Assembly: GCF_040115645.1 (NCBI RefSeq)
Contig: NC_089556.1
Span: 1,240,001 to 1,304,000, forward strand
Reading direction: 5' to 3'
DNA: 64,000 nucleotides
Source of the DNA: Euwallacea fornicatus
Taxonomy: Eukaryota > Arthropoda > Insecta > Coleoptera > Curculionidae
This document shows positions 1-13,344 of this stretch, piece after piece (position 1 is the first letter of the stretch; each line of letters begins with the position of its first letter). The notes below the pieces were generated by a model. That model was given only the letters and a program-made list of their open reading frames with translations. It had not been told where the DNA came from and did not search any database. Position numbers and translations under genes: made by a program.

Positions 1-1892
1 TCCGTTTTTGTTTTCGAGGTTTTTTGTTACGCTCCACCCAATTATCGCTTATTACTTTATGGAAGACCCTTAACGAGTTATTAGGGCTGGCAAAAACATA
101 ATTATGAAGATAGAGCCTGCGATAACTTAGTTTCAGCAGCAAAGCGGGGCAATAACCGACAAACGAGGGTTAGGAGTTTTCAAATTTAATCGTTAGCTGT
201 GATTGATACATACATTTTTTCAATTCAATTTGTTGCAAAGAGACGTCTTCGAACACCGCCTTTTGTCGAAATAAACCAGTATTTGTAAATAAAGTGTGGT
301 TAGAATGTGCCTTTATTGCACAAACTTTGCTCAAACTTGGAAACAGTTGATCAAAATCAGGTCTGACCGATCCAGACTATTTAATTATAAACTGTTGTTC
401 TCCATAGCGGATTAAATTATATCTAAACTTTAGTCCTAAGCAGGATGCAGTTTAAACTTTAATGTTCATACTTATTAAAAATATATACGTGTATAGCCTT
501 CAGCGTTAATTGGTTACGAAAGGTTTTGTTGAAAAAAAAACAATTCTAATTCTATGGCAGGAAGTATATAGAATTTTGTTTGCCTCTATTCGCCCGTCTA
601 GCATCAAAATAATTCATAAAAAATTAAAAAGAATTCATATATTTACAGTTATCAATTTTATTCGAAAAGCTAATAATTTCTATTTTTATCGCATTCAATC
701 AAAATTATTGTTTTCAACGGATAATTATTGTTAAATAAATCCTCAGTCAATTAGGGCGAGAGGACCGTTCGTCCACATAGATACTGCGTCTATTCGTCGC
801 GATCCCAAAGACAATTAAAAATCTAAACTCTTGCTAATTCGGACTTAAGGTGGACGGATCGGACTGAAACCATGCAGCAATTCCTACTTACACTTGCTCA
901 GCTTTCTCGTACATTCATCCGACCGAACCACCCGAACTTCAGTCAATAAATTTCTCAGAAAACAATATTTAATGCCTGGATTAGTCCTTCCTAAACTGGA
1001 TTGAGAAATTTCACTATCGATTTGAACGAATGGAGCCGTTGAATCGGAAGCAACATCAGATCCAGATATTTAAATAGTTTAGAGGATACAACACTCTAAG
1101 TTTAGTTGAGTTTATTGAATTCCGATTCCTAAAATCGTAGAATCTCATTTCGGTCGGTTTCATGGGAAAATTTCATGTTTGGGAACAAATGGAATTAATA
1201 TAGAAAGCTTTGGTGCCTTCGATTCAGAAGCATATTTTCTTTAAATAAGAAATTTATAGCTCGGACCTAATTTCTCTTCGTAAAGTTACAAAAAGGGCCG
1301 TTTTTCTCTTCTTTCTTTCGACACGTAACACGTGCCCTGGCTATTCCCATATTTCAAGACCACCTGGGCCTGATGGTTTTGTCGTAGCTTTTGTCCTGCG
1401 ACATGGTCCTGTAACTCGAAAAATCGCTTTTTGCTTTTTTACGGCGATCCGTTTATTAATAGGGCACAAGTTCTCTTGTCATATTCTTTTTAATCTTACT
1501 CCTTATGCAACTCTATCTGTTACACAAGAACTAAGACAATTTACGTCAATATAAATCTCGATAAGCAGGTTGTCGTTCGTAATAAACTCCCTCGAGCATA
1601 ATTTTCATTAATCACAATAGAAAAAGCTGTGGGTCTCAATTTAAATCAGGCCCAGTGTTGGGCGATGGTCATCTTTTATCCCGTAATAACGTTGATAGCA
1701 TATGTGAAGGTCTGCTTAAATGATTTGAATAAAGAATAATGATCATTTTTCACTGTGTCATTCTAAAGACCACAGACGTGTCTATTCGAAGGAATGTCGA
1801 CAGATGGGTGTTATTAATTACTGTTATTTTCACCCGTATCTAATTTAATTACATGACTGTTTAGTTCATGTAAAAGGAGGTTTATGCATATG
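1..1892. other. Featureless AT-rich non-coding DNA
   Basis: I see no coding segment, RNA gene or transposon terminus in this stretch. The only open frame of note, 510-734, is made of AT-rich codons and has no family resemblance. Base composition and scattered stops in all frames fit insect intergenic or intronic sequence. Confidence 0.6.
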
Positions 1893-2405
1893 TTAAAGCT
1901 CTGATTCGTCTGAGAGCTGGCTTGAATGGGGCCTCTCAAGCGTAGCAAAGTCGTTTCGTTTCTGTTTCTGATCACCTCCCTTTATCAGGGCACGATTCCC
2001 GAGCAAATTGTCTCTGAGGTCAAATTGGCCTTTTTCCACAAGAGATTCCATCTTCAAACAACTTAAAACCCAATAAAAATCCGGCGTCAATATACCGGGC
2101 AACCTCTTCTAATTCGCGAGATAAGGTTAATGCGAGAGAGCTTAGGAACGCCGTGAATCGTGACTTAACTCGCTAAAGGCCCGATCGAAACTTTTTGCTC
2201 GCTTCATAACGGGTTTAAGCAGGGACGGAGGGAATTCCTTATAAGATTAAATGAAAATAGGTCAACAGCCGAAAAGACGGTTTCCGTCCTCATGGAAATT
2301 GGGACGATGCTCTTTTCGCCGTCAATGTCTTGAAATACCACCGAAAGTTCGCTCGAGACCATAAACTTAACTTTCCTAGAGCTCCAAACCCTGGGAACGC
2401 CACTG
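1893..2405 (-). mobile_element. Possible hAT-like transposon remnant (CAGTGGCG terminus)
   Basis: Read on the minus strand, the segment begins at 2405 with CAGTGGCGTTCCCAGGG. CAGTGGCGTA-type ends are common in insect DNA elements of the hAT kind (family knowledge from memory, not searched). Downstream on the same strand are two out-of-phase open frames (2416-2204 and 2102-1893) with codon-like composition and no protein family I recognise. The opposite terminus was not found, so the lower limit is arbitrary. The same 13-mer, GCAATCAGTGGCG, recurs at 28,124. It could also be a chance match in ordinary intergenic DNA. Confidence 0.25.
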
Positions 2406-4739
2406 ATTGCCAACACTCATCAACCGAAGTATCCGAAAAGACTTTTAGGCCACATTTACTTTTAAGGATGAGGCCGCCTGTATAATGGACGAGATAAATG
2501 GATTTTATCCAGGCAAACTACTGGGAACATAGCCTTATTATAGATTCTATAGCGCACAACAATTACCCGAGCTCGGGAAAAAGTATGATTTATTTTCTGG
2601 ATGGGACTTTTACGAATTACGGGTTAGACTCGGGGCGTTAATTTATTCGATAGATAGAGCAATCGATAGTTCTGGTAAGAACATGGAAAGTTGATTTAAG
2701 TTACATGAATCGAGCTTTAGAGGGGTTTTAAGTAAGATGTCTAACAAGAAGTGCTGGTAGTCCATTCTTACATACACGGGATTCTTGCAAATTTATGAAC
2801 TGGTGTAATTATCTGCAATTATTGGCTTAAATATATTTTATTTAGCATAATTATGTGAATTTTAAACAAATTATGTAGTTAGCATTAAAAGTAATTATTA
2901 TTAAAATTATACGAACATTTGCAATTTGGTTGTAGTCGCATTTCGGAGTTTGAATCTCTCAAAAGAAGTTGGCCATTTAGGAATCTCAAGAATCTCCCGG
3001 AGTCTAAATTAAAAAAAAATCGGGGCAACGAAATTCTCTATAAAATTTGCGAATCGACAATTCGCTCCTTTTCACTCCGTGTGACCCCCCCTCCGCAATC
3101 CCAAAGCTGTCTGTTCTCTTTACGAAGGGGAGTTGGAAGTATAAAAAATACTTCCTGAAAGGGAAAGACAGCTTCGAAATACTGATGCTTACAACTAGAC
3201 AAGCTATTGCACACTTCCTAGAAGTGGAGCATTCGTCTCTCGCATGGTAATGTTTTCGTCTGTCCTCCATTATCAGGAAGTGCATATAACGTATGTACGT
3301 TTAGTCTATGAGAACACCCACGAGGTCCCCGAACCACTTAGATTTCTTCTTAGTTGCCATTATATCCTGCACTTGTCCAAGTCGGACGCCAACGTATGCA
3401 GCTCGCTTTTCATCGTTCAGATGCCCATGTACAAGTCCACAGTACGTTTCCTACGTGACCTAGCGCGTGGAAACCGTACCTTTTGTTAACTCCTGGACAA
3501 TATTCGTGTGGTGAAGCGCGGCTGGGAAACCTGCCTGGCCAATTAACATTTTCCGGCACTTTCCTGCAGATTTCCCAAGTTGCATAAGGCCGACAGAGTA
3601 GCAATATAAAGCAAAGGATTGGAAGCTTAGAGGCAAGTTGATGGTCTGAATCGGTCCGCTATTTGGGAGAAAAAACTTATGTCGAAAGTGACTTAGATCA
3701 TTTCTGTCCAGGAAACGCGGTTTTCGCAGATATCAAATTCTAAGAGGCTTCTTCGCATATTCCAACATCTTCAGTCTTATTTGCGTTCGGCTCGTCTGCG
3801 CCGTTTGAGCGGAGCAATGGAGCACGGACATTTGAGCAAATGAGCTAACGAACTGATTGATCAATTACAAAAATGTTTTATGTAATAATAAATGTTGTGC
3901 TCGATCCCTTGCGAGGCGCTGTTGATGTCCCTTAATAAAGAGCAATTCGATGTTTGTCGCAGAACCTGCAATCTCTTCAATTGTAAAACAAACCACGGTA
4001 ATTTCCTTTGTCTATCATTACAATTCGCCGTTATTTCGAAAATCGGAAGTTAAACTAAAACAGGAAATAACCCTTTGGCCAATCAGACGCCAACAATAAT
4101 AACGGACCCATAAATTCAACCTCTGCATGACTTTTGCAGCATTTTCTACCGGAAGCCGCGGTCGTATTTTCTTCGGGTCCTGGACGTAATTCTTCAGTGG
4201 GAAAGGTATAATTGGGTTATATTTGATATCGTAAACTTTTATGAAATTGAAACTATTTCAACAAGAAAAATTCTTAATTTATACAATCAATTGCCGCAAA
4301 CACTGATTTGCTCTAACTCTAATTAAGTTTATGCCTTCGGCAATAAATTTGCGCTCCTTTTCCTAAGATCTCATTTATTTTCGAGGGTAACACACGAGTG
4401 GTTAAAGCGGCAGAAGCAGGGCTAATCCCGCCAGATAAAATAGTTTAAAAGGTTTATTCTCAAAGTTAATTTAATTAACTGCCAATCGGGATTATCGGAA
4501 CTTTCCCTCTGGAAAAGAGGGCAATCACAAAGTTAAAAGCACGAACGAGGCGTCGATTTAAGCGTGAACTCGAAATCCTGAAGAGCTAATTTGAATATTG
4601 GAAATTTTACCCTTAATTTTCCTAACATTGTTACATCGAAGAAACCTTTGGAGGTGCCCAAGAATCTCGCTTCCAGAGACAGATATAAAATCGCCAGGGT
4701 TTCATATTTTATCCAGGGTTATTCGCCTTATTTTGGAGG
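2406..4739. other. Non-coding stretch with one dispersed short repeat
   Basis: No recognisable gene. Open frames at 2919-3604 overlap on both strands and match nothing I know. Bases 4131-4170 resemble 7310-7350, which is listed separately. Otherwise I see nothing that can be named. Confidence 0.5.
4131..4170 (+). repeat. Dispersed repeat, copy 1 (partner at 7310)
   Basis: The segment starts CTTTTGCAGC and continues through TTTTCTACCGGAAG and GCGGTCGTATTT. The segment at 7310-7350 carries the same order of words with scattered changes (CTTTTGCAGTG, TTTTCAACGGAAAG, GCGGCCATATATTT). About 40 bp align in direct orientation. Both begin with a splice-acceptor-like TTTTGCAG, so either an old dispersed repeat or a duplicated short exon is possible. 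Confidence 0.3.
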
Positions 4740-5324
4740 ATGGAACGAATCGGGAACGTGCTTAGATGTGCCGTTCATATCCTGGCTCGAATATTGACGC
4801 TTCATATCCCTGAGGCAAACGCTGAATCGACTCAAGTGTGTACCGGCATTTTAATGCCTGAAGGTCGGAATGCAAACACGAAACTATTTCGGGTTATATC
4901 AGGTTTGGTTTGCGATTTATGGTTCATGAAGACCGAAATCGCGAAATTTGTAAAGGGGGAGATACTTACTTTCGCCATGAACCACATCCGCGCACTGATC
5001 CACCAATCTCAGCTCCAATTTTTTTTTAATGTATTCAGGAGTTACAGCTTAAATATTATGGAGTTCCGCAAGATTTTATGGTCCAATGTTATGGGCGTTC
5101 CGAAGAATCTGGAATCTGAGAAGGAGGTGAAGGACATGCTCCGTCGAGTGCCAAATGTGCAGTCTGAGGCGTCGGTTTGGTTTCTATCTCACGGTTTGTC
5201 TCTAAATGAAATGAAAAAAAAAAAAACAGAATATGATTTTGGAATATTTTTCTTTGTGATCAAAAGCGAACCACAGCTATTCTTAATCAAATCCTTCAAC
5301 TATCGACAAGCACATTTGCTATAA
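4740..5324 (+). CDS. Long open frame of unknown nature (194 codons)
   Basis: This is the longest uninterrupted frame in the window and opens with a true ATG. The middle part (about residues 115-150 of the frame) has codon use typical of protein, rich in Glu, Lys and Val. The N- and C-terminal parts look random, and it contains a run of about 11 A. No family, signal peptide or domain is recognised. At this base composition roughly one frame of this length is expected by chance over both strands. It directly precedes the repeat-like block at 5337-5757. It is either a chance frame, a transposon-derived remnant or an orphan exon. Confidence 0.15.
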   Translation: MERIGNVLRCAVHILARILTLHIPEANAESTQVCTGILMPEGRNANTKLFRVISGLVCDLWFMKTEIAKFVKGEILTFAMNHIRALIHQSQLQFFFNVFRSYSLNIMEFRKILWSNVMGVPKNLESEKEVKDMLRRVPNVQSEASVWFLSHGLSLNEMKKKKTEYDFGIFFFVIKSEPQLFLIKSFNYRQAHLL

Positions 5325-5336
5325 GAACTTTCTATC

Positions 5337-5757
5337 TTAAATCGGTAATTGGGTGGGCTCTTTCAGGTATCTAGACTCGATGGCCTGGGGAGACCTGCAG
5401 AATCTGTTCCCCAGCTCATTCTCATCCAAGGGACGGTTTGAGATATTTATGCCCGCGCTCAAAACTGCCGCTATGTTTTAGATTCTCGGCACCGGAATCC
5501 AACCACTATATTCCTTATTCTTATTCAAATCGCAGAAATGCGACATGGACGTGCGAATAATGCCACTGCGCTGCAGAATTACGAGAAGAGTCAGAGATTG
5601 ACCCCTATACCAGGCGCGATTTGTCCACTGAGCATCTCGAAACCGAAAGGAGACTTGGAGCCCTTGCAGACCCGTGCTGACGCGAACTTCGTGTCTTAAA
5701 ATTCTTTAAAGATGCATCCCCAAGCTTGCCAAGGTACTTAACCAACGCCCTGTATTT
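5337..5757 (-). mobile_element. Decayed DNA-element segment with ACAGGG-type terminus
   Basis: On the minus strand the segment begins TACAGGGCGTTGG at 5757. It continues with words typical of insect ACAGGGTGT elements, including a GGTTTCGAGAT block at about 5596-5606. The same strand then stays open from 5705 to 5337 except for one TAA at 5480-5478, giving about 120 codons without a recognised family and with several Trp codons. The opposite terminus to the left was not found. An alternative is a pseudogene unrelated to the terminus. Confidence 0.35.
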
Positions 5758-6200
5758 CGGGATATTTACGTCATGTTTGCCAAAATTACAAGATATGTCA
5801 GGCCAGTACGTATTTTCTCCGTTACCCTACTCAAGGTGTAGACGACATTAAGGTAAATGTCTGTAACTAGCGACAAGTAGAAACGCTACTAATTACTTTA
5901 GACCTCCATTCTGCAAGTTATCACATTTGGGGAGGATACTATCCCTCGAGACGTTTACCATAGGGATCGAAGATTGGCCGATGAGAAGCGCATTTTATAA
6001 TTTTGAAGAATGTCCGAAAGCCAACATTTGACATCGCAGCAGGGTGCAACTCTCGAATTTTGAACGCGCTCCACCCTTCAAGCGGGTCCGTGTACGGGGT
6101 GTTAGAGAAGTAGCTTTCACAAATTCAATCAAATGATTCGCGACATCGTTCTGAACAAAAAAATTACTTGCAACAGGGGTCGAACGCCTGATGGTTTTTC

Positions 6201-6219
6201 AAAAAAAAAAAAAAAAAAA
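6201..6219 (+). repeat. Poly-A run (19 A)
   Basis: An uninterrupted run of 19 A. No transposon body or target duplication is visible next to it, so a retrotransposed poly-A tail is possible but unsupported. Confidence 0.85.
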
Positions 6220-7309
6220 TTGTAAAAGTTTGCGGCAGAAAAGCTATGATAAGCTTAAAATTTTAAGAAAACAATGGAACACGGACTTGCCCGACGCTGA
6301 CTGTTTGACGGGCAACACAAAAAGTTTAAATTAGTCAGCAATAACACCGCTAGAAGCAATTTAAAATTTAATTAATAACTAATAATACAACCGAGGAGTA
6401 AAAGCAAGCTTAACCGGCAACGCCGCACTGAGCGCGACCGAGGGAGCCGAGTTTGTTTTTGTTATGATGATTTTTTGCAATTCCATAATGCCGGATGGCT
6501 GATAAGATCTGATCCTTTATTAGTGCCAGAATTTTCTCGGACTTATCGACAGCGTCTACGGGAAAATGTATTCTTCACGCGAGTATCATGAGATCCTTTG
6601 GATTTGCGGAGGGCCGTTGCGAAATTCCGAAGATTACGCTAATCGCTATCCAAAAAGGAAACTTCCAAATCCACAAACGGAATTTTTCGTCGTGTCCTGG
6701 AAAATTCGTGGAACCGCTGTCGTGCATGCGTGATCGCAAATTACGGATATTTCCAACACTTAATGTAGTGAAAGCAATAATAAATTTGTGGGTTCGATTG
6801 TGATGCGCGTGGAAGAACACGTGGAACGTAACGTGTTGTGCTAATCAGGGACGACGACTATAATTTGGAGATGAGTGGCTCTTCCCGTTAATAAAATACG
6901 TACTAAACAGCGGTTAAATTTTACCTGTGAAACCCATGAGACCGAAAAAAACCCGTGTAAAAACGCATACCCAGTTGATTGGGCTGTTTGGGGGGGCAGC
7001 GAAACGGAATAAAAGCGACGCGACGTTGCCGGTTGTTGCAAGGAAACTTTTTTTTTTGGAAATTATGTCCTCAATCACCGGTCGAATTTGCGAAAGTCAT
7101 CTCCCTAATACCCCGATATTACATGTAGTGGACAAAGTGACTGGACAAAAACTTGTGGAAGACAAATTTTTGTTAGGACACAATAAATAATCCATCAATC
7201 GATTGTCCCACAAGCAAGTGTTTAAGTAAAAATCTAGTGTTCGCTAAATCATAAAACTACCTTCACAACCAAACTCTAATAAAGCATCCACACATTTATC
7301 CTTGCCAGG

Positions 7310-7350
7310 CTTTTGCAGTGTTTTCAACGGAAAGTTGCGGCCATATATTT
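7310..7350 (+). repeat. Dispersed repeat, copy 2 (partner at 4131)
   Basis: Direct-orientation partner of 4131-4170. Both share CTTTTGCAG followed by TTTTC, ACCGGAAG/ACGGAAAG and GCGG(T/C)C(G/A)TAT. The flanks do not align clearly. Confidence 0.3.
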
Positions 7351-8908
7351 CAGCAGGTTACTGTTGAAAATAGCTCCTGAGCTGTATATAGAATGGTTGG
7401 GGGGTTGTTTTCTATTTGTGTTATAACCAACTTTGCTAGATTGAAACTAAAATAGAGACGCAACTGTAGAAGGTTCGATTTGCCGATTAATTTTTGTTTA
7501 GACGATGGAAACTGTTTCTTATGCTCTAATAGGACAAATCTCGAAATGATTTTCCGGGAAAGTGGGCTTTAAATTCAGATTTTACGACCACTTCAACGCG
7601 CCACAAAGAGGTTGTTTAATAAAACTAGTTTAATACTGTATTTTTCCGCTCGAAAGTAATTTTATAGGAAACCACTTAAGGTTGCTTATGGAAGCTCTTC
7701 TTTATATGGGCGCTCGTATACAAATATCCTGGGGGCTGAATAAATGCCTGTTCTGGATAGCTCGAAATTCTCATGATATTCCATTTTACTAGCTGTGACA
7801 TTTCACTTTAAAATTAGATTTAAAATGATTTCGATAGTCAGCACTGGGCCTAATCCTGTTTAGCAGGGTGTTTTGATTGCTGTTTACTATTGCTGATTGC
7901 GGTTAAATTATATTTGTAATTTTAGCATCCCCTGGTGGAATATGCGAATTGGAGCGCTTTCCATAATTCGAGCGATTTTCAAATTTTAGTTCGAAAGCAA
8001 CATTTTCGGTTCTCTTTTTCAAAGTTTCATATAATTCGCTGCCAGTTCGAAAGTCAAACACCGGTTCAATCAGGAAATAGTCGACATTCGCTTTAAGACC
8101 CGACCACATCCAGCTTTATCCTTGGCTGTTATTTGAACCGAGTGCCAATAAAAATGAAACGCAGCCTAGGCAGCTTTAAGCTAAGATAAAGGTTGAACCT
8201 CCAGGTTTTTAGGGCAGTTCCGGCACTTACGGGGTCCTTTCATTTCCTCTTCGGCTTTAATTCTGCCATGAGAGGAAATATATCGCTTTATAATCCCATA
8301 GTTATCGTGCGGATAGCAGCGTGCATTCCCATGAGAGATGGGTAATTTTGCTTATACTTTTTGCACCTTATGGGATTTTGTCAAATCTGAATTATAGAAG
8401 AGCGCATTTTCCGCCCAAAGAGGTTCATTTTCCTTTAAGCCAAGATAAACCAGAGGTTTAACTGGATTATACTGCACAGTCGATTTTTCACCCCGCAAAG
8501 TGGGAGAGCGGTTCAAAGGGGAATAAATATCCCTTTTAAAGGAAAACGACTTCGAACATGTGTTTTAATGTGATTGAGAGTTGCAAGACGCTAACAGCTT
8601 TAATATTTGATGCGAGGGACGGTCTTTTAAGGCTTGATTAATATTCGTTCTACAGGTTAATTTCAGATTTTTTTCGAGCCGAAAGACAAAGGTTTAAAAT
8701 TATACTGAAACGGATTTAAAATTCCCTCGGTCTGAAGGGATGGCGGAAAAATTCCGGCCTATTAAAAATGTATTCAAAGAAATTCATTTAACTCGCGAAG
8801 CATTTAAGTCAAGAGCAAATACCCGGATGAAAACAACCCTGAAACAGACTCAAAGGAGAAAAGGAATTAGTAAAAATACAATCATTGTTTTCGCCGCTGC
8901 TAATTTAA

Positions 8909-9139
8909 GCCCTTTTTAATGTTCGGGGAGATTTGTTGGATGCTTTTAAGGCAGATTTACACTGCAAAACTGAACATTTAGATGAAGAAAGATTGGACTC
9001 GCTCCGAGGGTTAAAAACTCAAGGGACAAGTAGGGATGTACACGATGCGAAAATTATCCGACTGAAATACGCTATTTCAAAACTGCAACGTGACCTACTG
9101 TTCTACTACGGTGCTAGAATATTTCGTCATATACAATAA
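8909..9139 (+). CDS. Orphan open frame, helical composition
   Basis: The frame is open from just after a TAA at 8906-8908 to a TAA at 9137-9139, giving 76 codons. The encoded sequence is rich in Leu, Asp, Lys and Arg with plausible amphipathic spacing in its second half. There is no in-frame ATG near the start, so it would have to be an exon. Frames of this length are common by chance, and no family is recognised. Confidence 0.15.
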   Translation, partial: ALFNVRGDLLDAFKADLHCKTEHLDEERLDSLRGLKTQGTSRDVHDAKIIRLKYAISKLQRDLLFYYGARIFRHIQ

Positions 9140-12100
9140 ATCACTCTGGTACGCCTCTGGCTTCCAAGAGAATGGGCTTTCAAATTTCAGGTGCTTCATA
9201 ATGCAAGTTCTCGCATTACACCATTGACAGGGCCGGACCATGGGTGAAAAAATCCGATTTGAAACCTTCAAAGCAGCTTGCTGCCATTTTCGAAGCGATT
9301 AACTTTCCATTTCGGGACACTTAAAAGATATTTCGTGCCAATATGTTATGCCACCTATTTTGCACCATGAGCAATGGTGAGGCATGTGCGATTTACACTT
9401 GGAAGTTTTGTAAATTTCAGTTTTCGGAAGTAGAAAATTCGCAAGTAATAATGCTCGAATTTCCCGAATATTGCACTGCATGAACAGTGGCGTGGCGCAC
9501 GTCGTGAATGTTAGATGTTGTCCTCAAACACTATTTAAAAATCTCTGCTCCCAGCAATTCAAACACTCCTTTTACGGTCAGCTTAGTATGACGTTGATTT
9601 ATGCAGAGTTAATTTGCAATTTACGGCGGACGTAAACAAGCTACCATATATCACTGCAAAACGTGATTTAGTTGGTCACAATCGACGTGACGAAAAATCG
9701 CCTATTTTCGCCCGGCCTGACTCGCGGCCGCGGTTTCAAGGGTCAAGTTGCAATTTTCGACGGGTGTAAAGAATGTGTACTTAAACCTCCCAATTTTCAA
9801 AAACTATCGGTGTCGATCCGACCAAATCCCGAACACTGAACACTTTTTTTATCAGGAAACCGCATTCTCGTAAATTATTCGCGCGGCGGCACTGAATCGG
9901 AATCGAATCCAACAACAGAACGCTCCCATTTAATTTTGCGCCATAAATCGCCGACTAAATTGAACACCCCCCAATGCAAGGCTTGTTTATTTCTCCTCGA
10001 CTGGACGAATATCGAATTAAAATTCGGAAACTTACGTCATTAGTGGTCACTTCAAGAAGACCGAAGGCGCCGGCCTTTAGGACCGAAGGTTTCCAAACTT
10101 TCAGGAAAACTTTGCTGCTTTATGCTTTATAGGTCCGACGGGGCACACTGGAGATTAAGATATCGGCAGATACACACAGTGCCAGAGAGAATCAATTTCG
10201 AATAACAAATACGGCCGCGTGCATTGCGTTAATTTTCATACGATTTCCTTATTAAATAAAGGCCTAAATTCGCTGATATTTCATTAACCATTACTGAAAG
10301 CTTTTAAGCAATCCAATTCCATGTTTCGGCCTAATATTTCACATGCCCCCGTTCTGCTGTTTACATTAAGAGATTAGCTTCAACGATTCGTATTAAATGC
10401 AAACAATTCCACTAAAGTTAAGATGTAATCTAATACTATTCCAGCTCCAGCTATGGGGTAGTTAGTCTAAACTGCTTGCACGCTAATTGTTAATCATGGT
10501 GCGGATATTTTCCACCGAAAGGGCGAATAAATAAGGTCGCGTGTGATATCTCGTAGACACAGGCGTACTGATAATGTTCCTTCTGCGGAATGATATTAAT
10601 TACGGCAAACATGTTTCAACCCCTGACATAACGCGGAGTGAAAGTTGCGTGAATTCGAGGGAAATCCAATTTACCAAAGTTCAAACCTTTGTATTTGATG
10701 GTGAAGTTGGTATTTGCCTCGAACGTGAGAAAAAAACTGAAGAGTTTTAAGTGAAATTGGGCCAGACTCACTGACAGTGCTCCAGAGGAAAAGGGCATTA
10801 ATTTTAGAAGCGACCTTAATTAATATTATTTTTGCTCTCAGTAATTGGCAAAAACGAGTCTGTCTTTTGTTATTTTAGCCCTTTTGAGTAATAGTCCTCG
10901 AAATTGTGTAGACTTCCGGCAGCAGTTTTTCGAAGAGCATCGCAGCAACGAGAGGACGTTTGATCCTACAAATTGTTGTTTATGAGCAGGAAGCGCTTCA
11001 GATGGAAATTTCCAAGTTGAATGTATCGGCATTCACGCACACCGCTGGGGGGCGTCTACCTTCCGACAGTTTCCAAGAGGGGCCGAGCGCCTCGGCTCGA
11101 GACTTGCCCGAAAGTCATCTCTGAGGACGTTTTTTGGTCATTTAGAGAGATGGAAAATTAACCCGTACAAAGAGTCCGAAGCGCCGTCCGAGGATTTGGC
11201 CCTCGTCGGTAGACTTTTTAAGGGGCACATGTGATGCCGCCAGAGCCCGGAGCCGCATTATCGGGAGACCGACGTAGGAATTTTCAGATTTCCGTAAGGG
11301 GTCGTAGAATTGATTGGCAAACAGTTGAGAGAAAGGGATAAGTCTATCCGGCGAATCTACGAGCTGGTCGTGGCCCACGATTTCACTTCTCACGCTAAAA
11401 AGGAACCGTACAAATATCGGCCTTCGCCTCATTTAAGAGGAACCCCCTGGCCGCCGTGCCAAATTCGGAGCGTCTTTCTCGCCACTCCACCCTGTAACGT
11501 TCAATATCTCCGAAACCCGTTAATCAATTTGGCACGTCTCTCTACCCGGAAGTGCACATACTCAATTCCCCACCCCATGAAGTCAAACACAGATTCAATT
11601 CCCGATTCATCTCCCGCTAAATCGAGCTGATAAATAATTAACGGAACCATTGTAGCCTTTAATTCCTATTTGCCAATTGACGAGCGTACATGCGAGCCAT
11701 ATTTTAAACATTGTTTACGCTAAGGGAGCACCTAAAGCCGTTCGCGAAGGGCGAACAATTCCCTTCCAACGAACCTATTTAAAATATCTGCAATGCGTAA
11801 GCAAGTCATCGTCAGGGGAGGCTGATTCGATCTGATATGTGTGTATTTCCCGTATTTCGCACATAAATTATTACCAACATTTGCATATGGTCGATTTAAT
11901 ATGTTCCTTGTTTAGATTTACACATGAGATTGCTAATTCAAAATTTATGTTCCGTCGGGGTGGGTGGGATTTTGGAAAATCAAATCCGGCACGGAGGTTT
12001 AACAAGGCCAAAATCCTCTTATACTAAAGCTGAAAAAACGGAATTGGAAGAGTGAAATCAAGCTCCTGGTTAGGGATTTGGATCTCATAATGTCACGGAG

Positions 12101-13344
12101 GAAGGTCCATTTAATGCACTTTCCGCGTCGGCTCCGATTTAGTCTCAAGGAGCGATACAGGAAAAAAAAAGAAACGCAATCAATTATAAATTCAATTGCT
12201 TATAACTGGGTTTTAGAGGATTAACCAACAGCTATCAATATGCATCAAGGCGTCAGCCCGAGCTTTTCTCCGGTGAAATTTATTCATACTTTAATCTGGG
12301 CATATTGTCAAATACGGGGGTAATATCAATTTCGTTATTCATAGCCAATGTCAGTCTCCGTCATAGATCAAAAGAGGTCGCGTCACAAAATATGGTTCTA
12401 GCTTCCCAATACGGCAATATTGATACGAGGGCGCATCATCAATCATCGGCAATTTGCTTTATTTGTTGCCAATTGACGCACATTTTAGCATTCAATTTAA
12501 GCTAAATTTTTGGTCAAAAATTGGTCTGTTTGCGCTCAAATGCGGTTACAACTAAACCGGCCCTGCGGAAATTTATTAGATGAAAATGATCTCTGGTGTG
12601 AGAAAACTCCATACAAACCTTTTACTGGCTTTCATATACCAATATCGGTCAACGCAGATCCCGTCTCTAAACAAAGGGATAAGTGGCTCGAAAGCTTCCT
12701 TGCATAAACCATTCAGTTCCATTTTCGATTAACTCGGCAACTTCGCAGACCGCTTTAGGCTTAAGCCAATGAATTTGAAATTGCTCTATTTACCCTCCGC
12801 ACATGAAATTTGACGATCGAATTAAGTAAACTACTTGTATATAAACATCGCGCTAAGAGTGGGGAGATAAACCACGATTCAAGGAAAAACTTGTTCAGCG
12901 TATCGAAATGGAAATTATTCCATTTTTAATGTAAGATATAATCACGATCGCGAAAAAATCATCATCAAATGTAAAGATACGTGAGTGTTTCACTTTGAAG
13001 GGTTCGTTAGGACGAAAAGCTCCGAGCCGTGCCTAACCCAATACCAGCCCCTTCTGCACTCATCGTGGGATAAGGACAAATGCTTTTTTTTTCTCTTATT
13101 CTAATTACCATTACCAAACGAGGCATACAATGGAACAAAATTCTGAATTTTAATTAGTAAAAACCGGTGGGCGACCTCAAAGGAATTTTACCTCGCCCTC
13201 ATGCCCCCTTAAATGTCTTAGAGACTGTCGTCCCTCAGCGGTTACCAAAAGGAATTACGGAGTGTTTCGCATCATTTAATTATTCTCTTCTTATGCATTT
13301 TAGTTCGCCGTTTATTGTCGTTTGCTCGAACCCATTTTTCTTAG
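9140..13344. other. Non-coding stretch with a GC-richer island
   Basis: At 9228 there is a CAGGGCCGG word like the transposon terminus at 33,220. Bases 11,041-11,600 are noticeably richer in G+C than their surroundings and open in frames on both strands. Within them, ACCCTGTAACG at about 11,490 followed by an ATATCTCCGAAAC word is typical of insect DNA repeats. No gene was recognised. A frame from a TTTATAG acceptor at 10,133 to a stop at 10,255 is followed at once by AATAAA, but remains anecdotal. Confidence 0.45.

Larger units (their letters stand above)
5758..8905. other. Non-coding stretch
   Basis: No gene recognised. It holds a 19-A run at 6201-6219 and the second copy of the short dispersed repeat at 7310-7350. 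Open frames near 6575-6820 and 6927-7190 have no family resemblance. A 32-base exon-like segment on the minus strand at 8231-8262 has a fair acceptor and a GTAAGT donor, but is too short to assess. Confidence 0.5.

Noticed and set aside
840..960. Minus-strand donor GTAAGT at about 880 after a codon-like stretch
   Set aside because: No pyrimidine tract at the would-be acceptor.
4967..5020. Minus-strand codon-like stretch ending in a GTAAGT donor
   Set aside because: The upstream acceptor region is an A-run rather than a pyrimidine tract; overlaps the plus-strand frame at 4740-5324.
10133..10255. Open frame after an acceptor, followed by AATAAA
   Set aside because: Forty codons after a random acceptor are common by chance, and AATAAA is frequent in AT-rich DNA.
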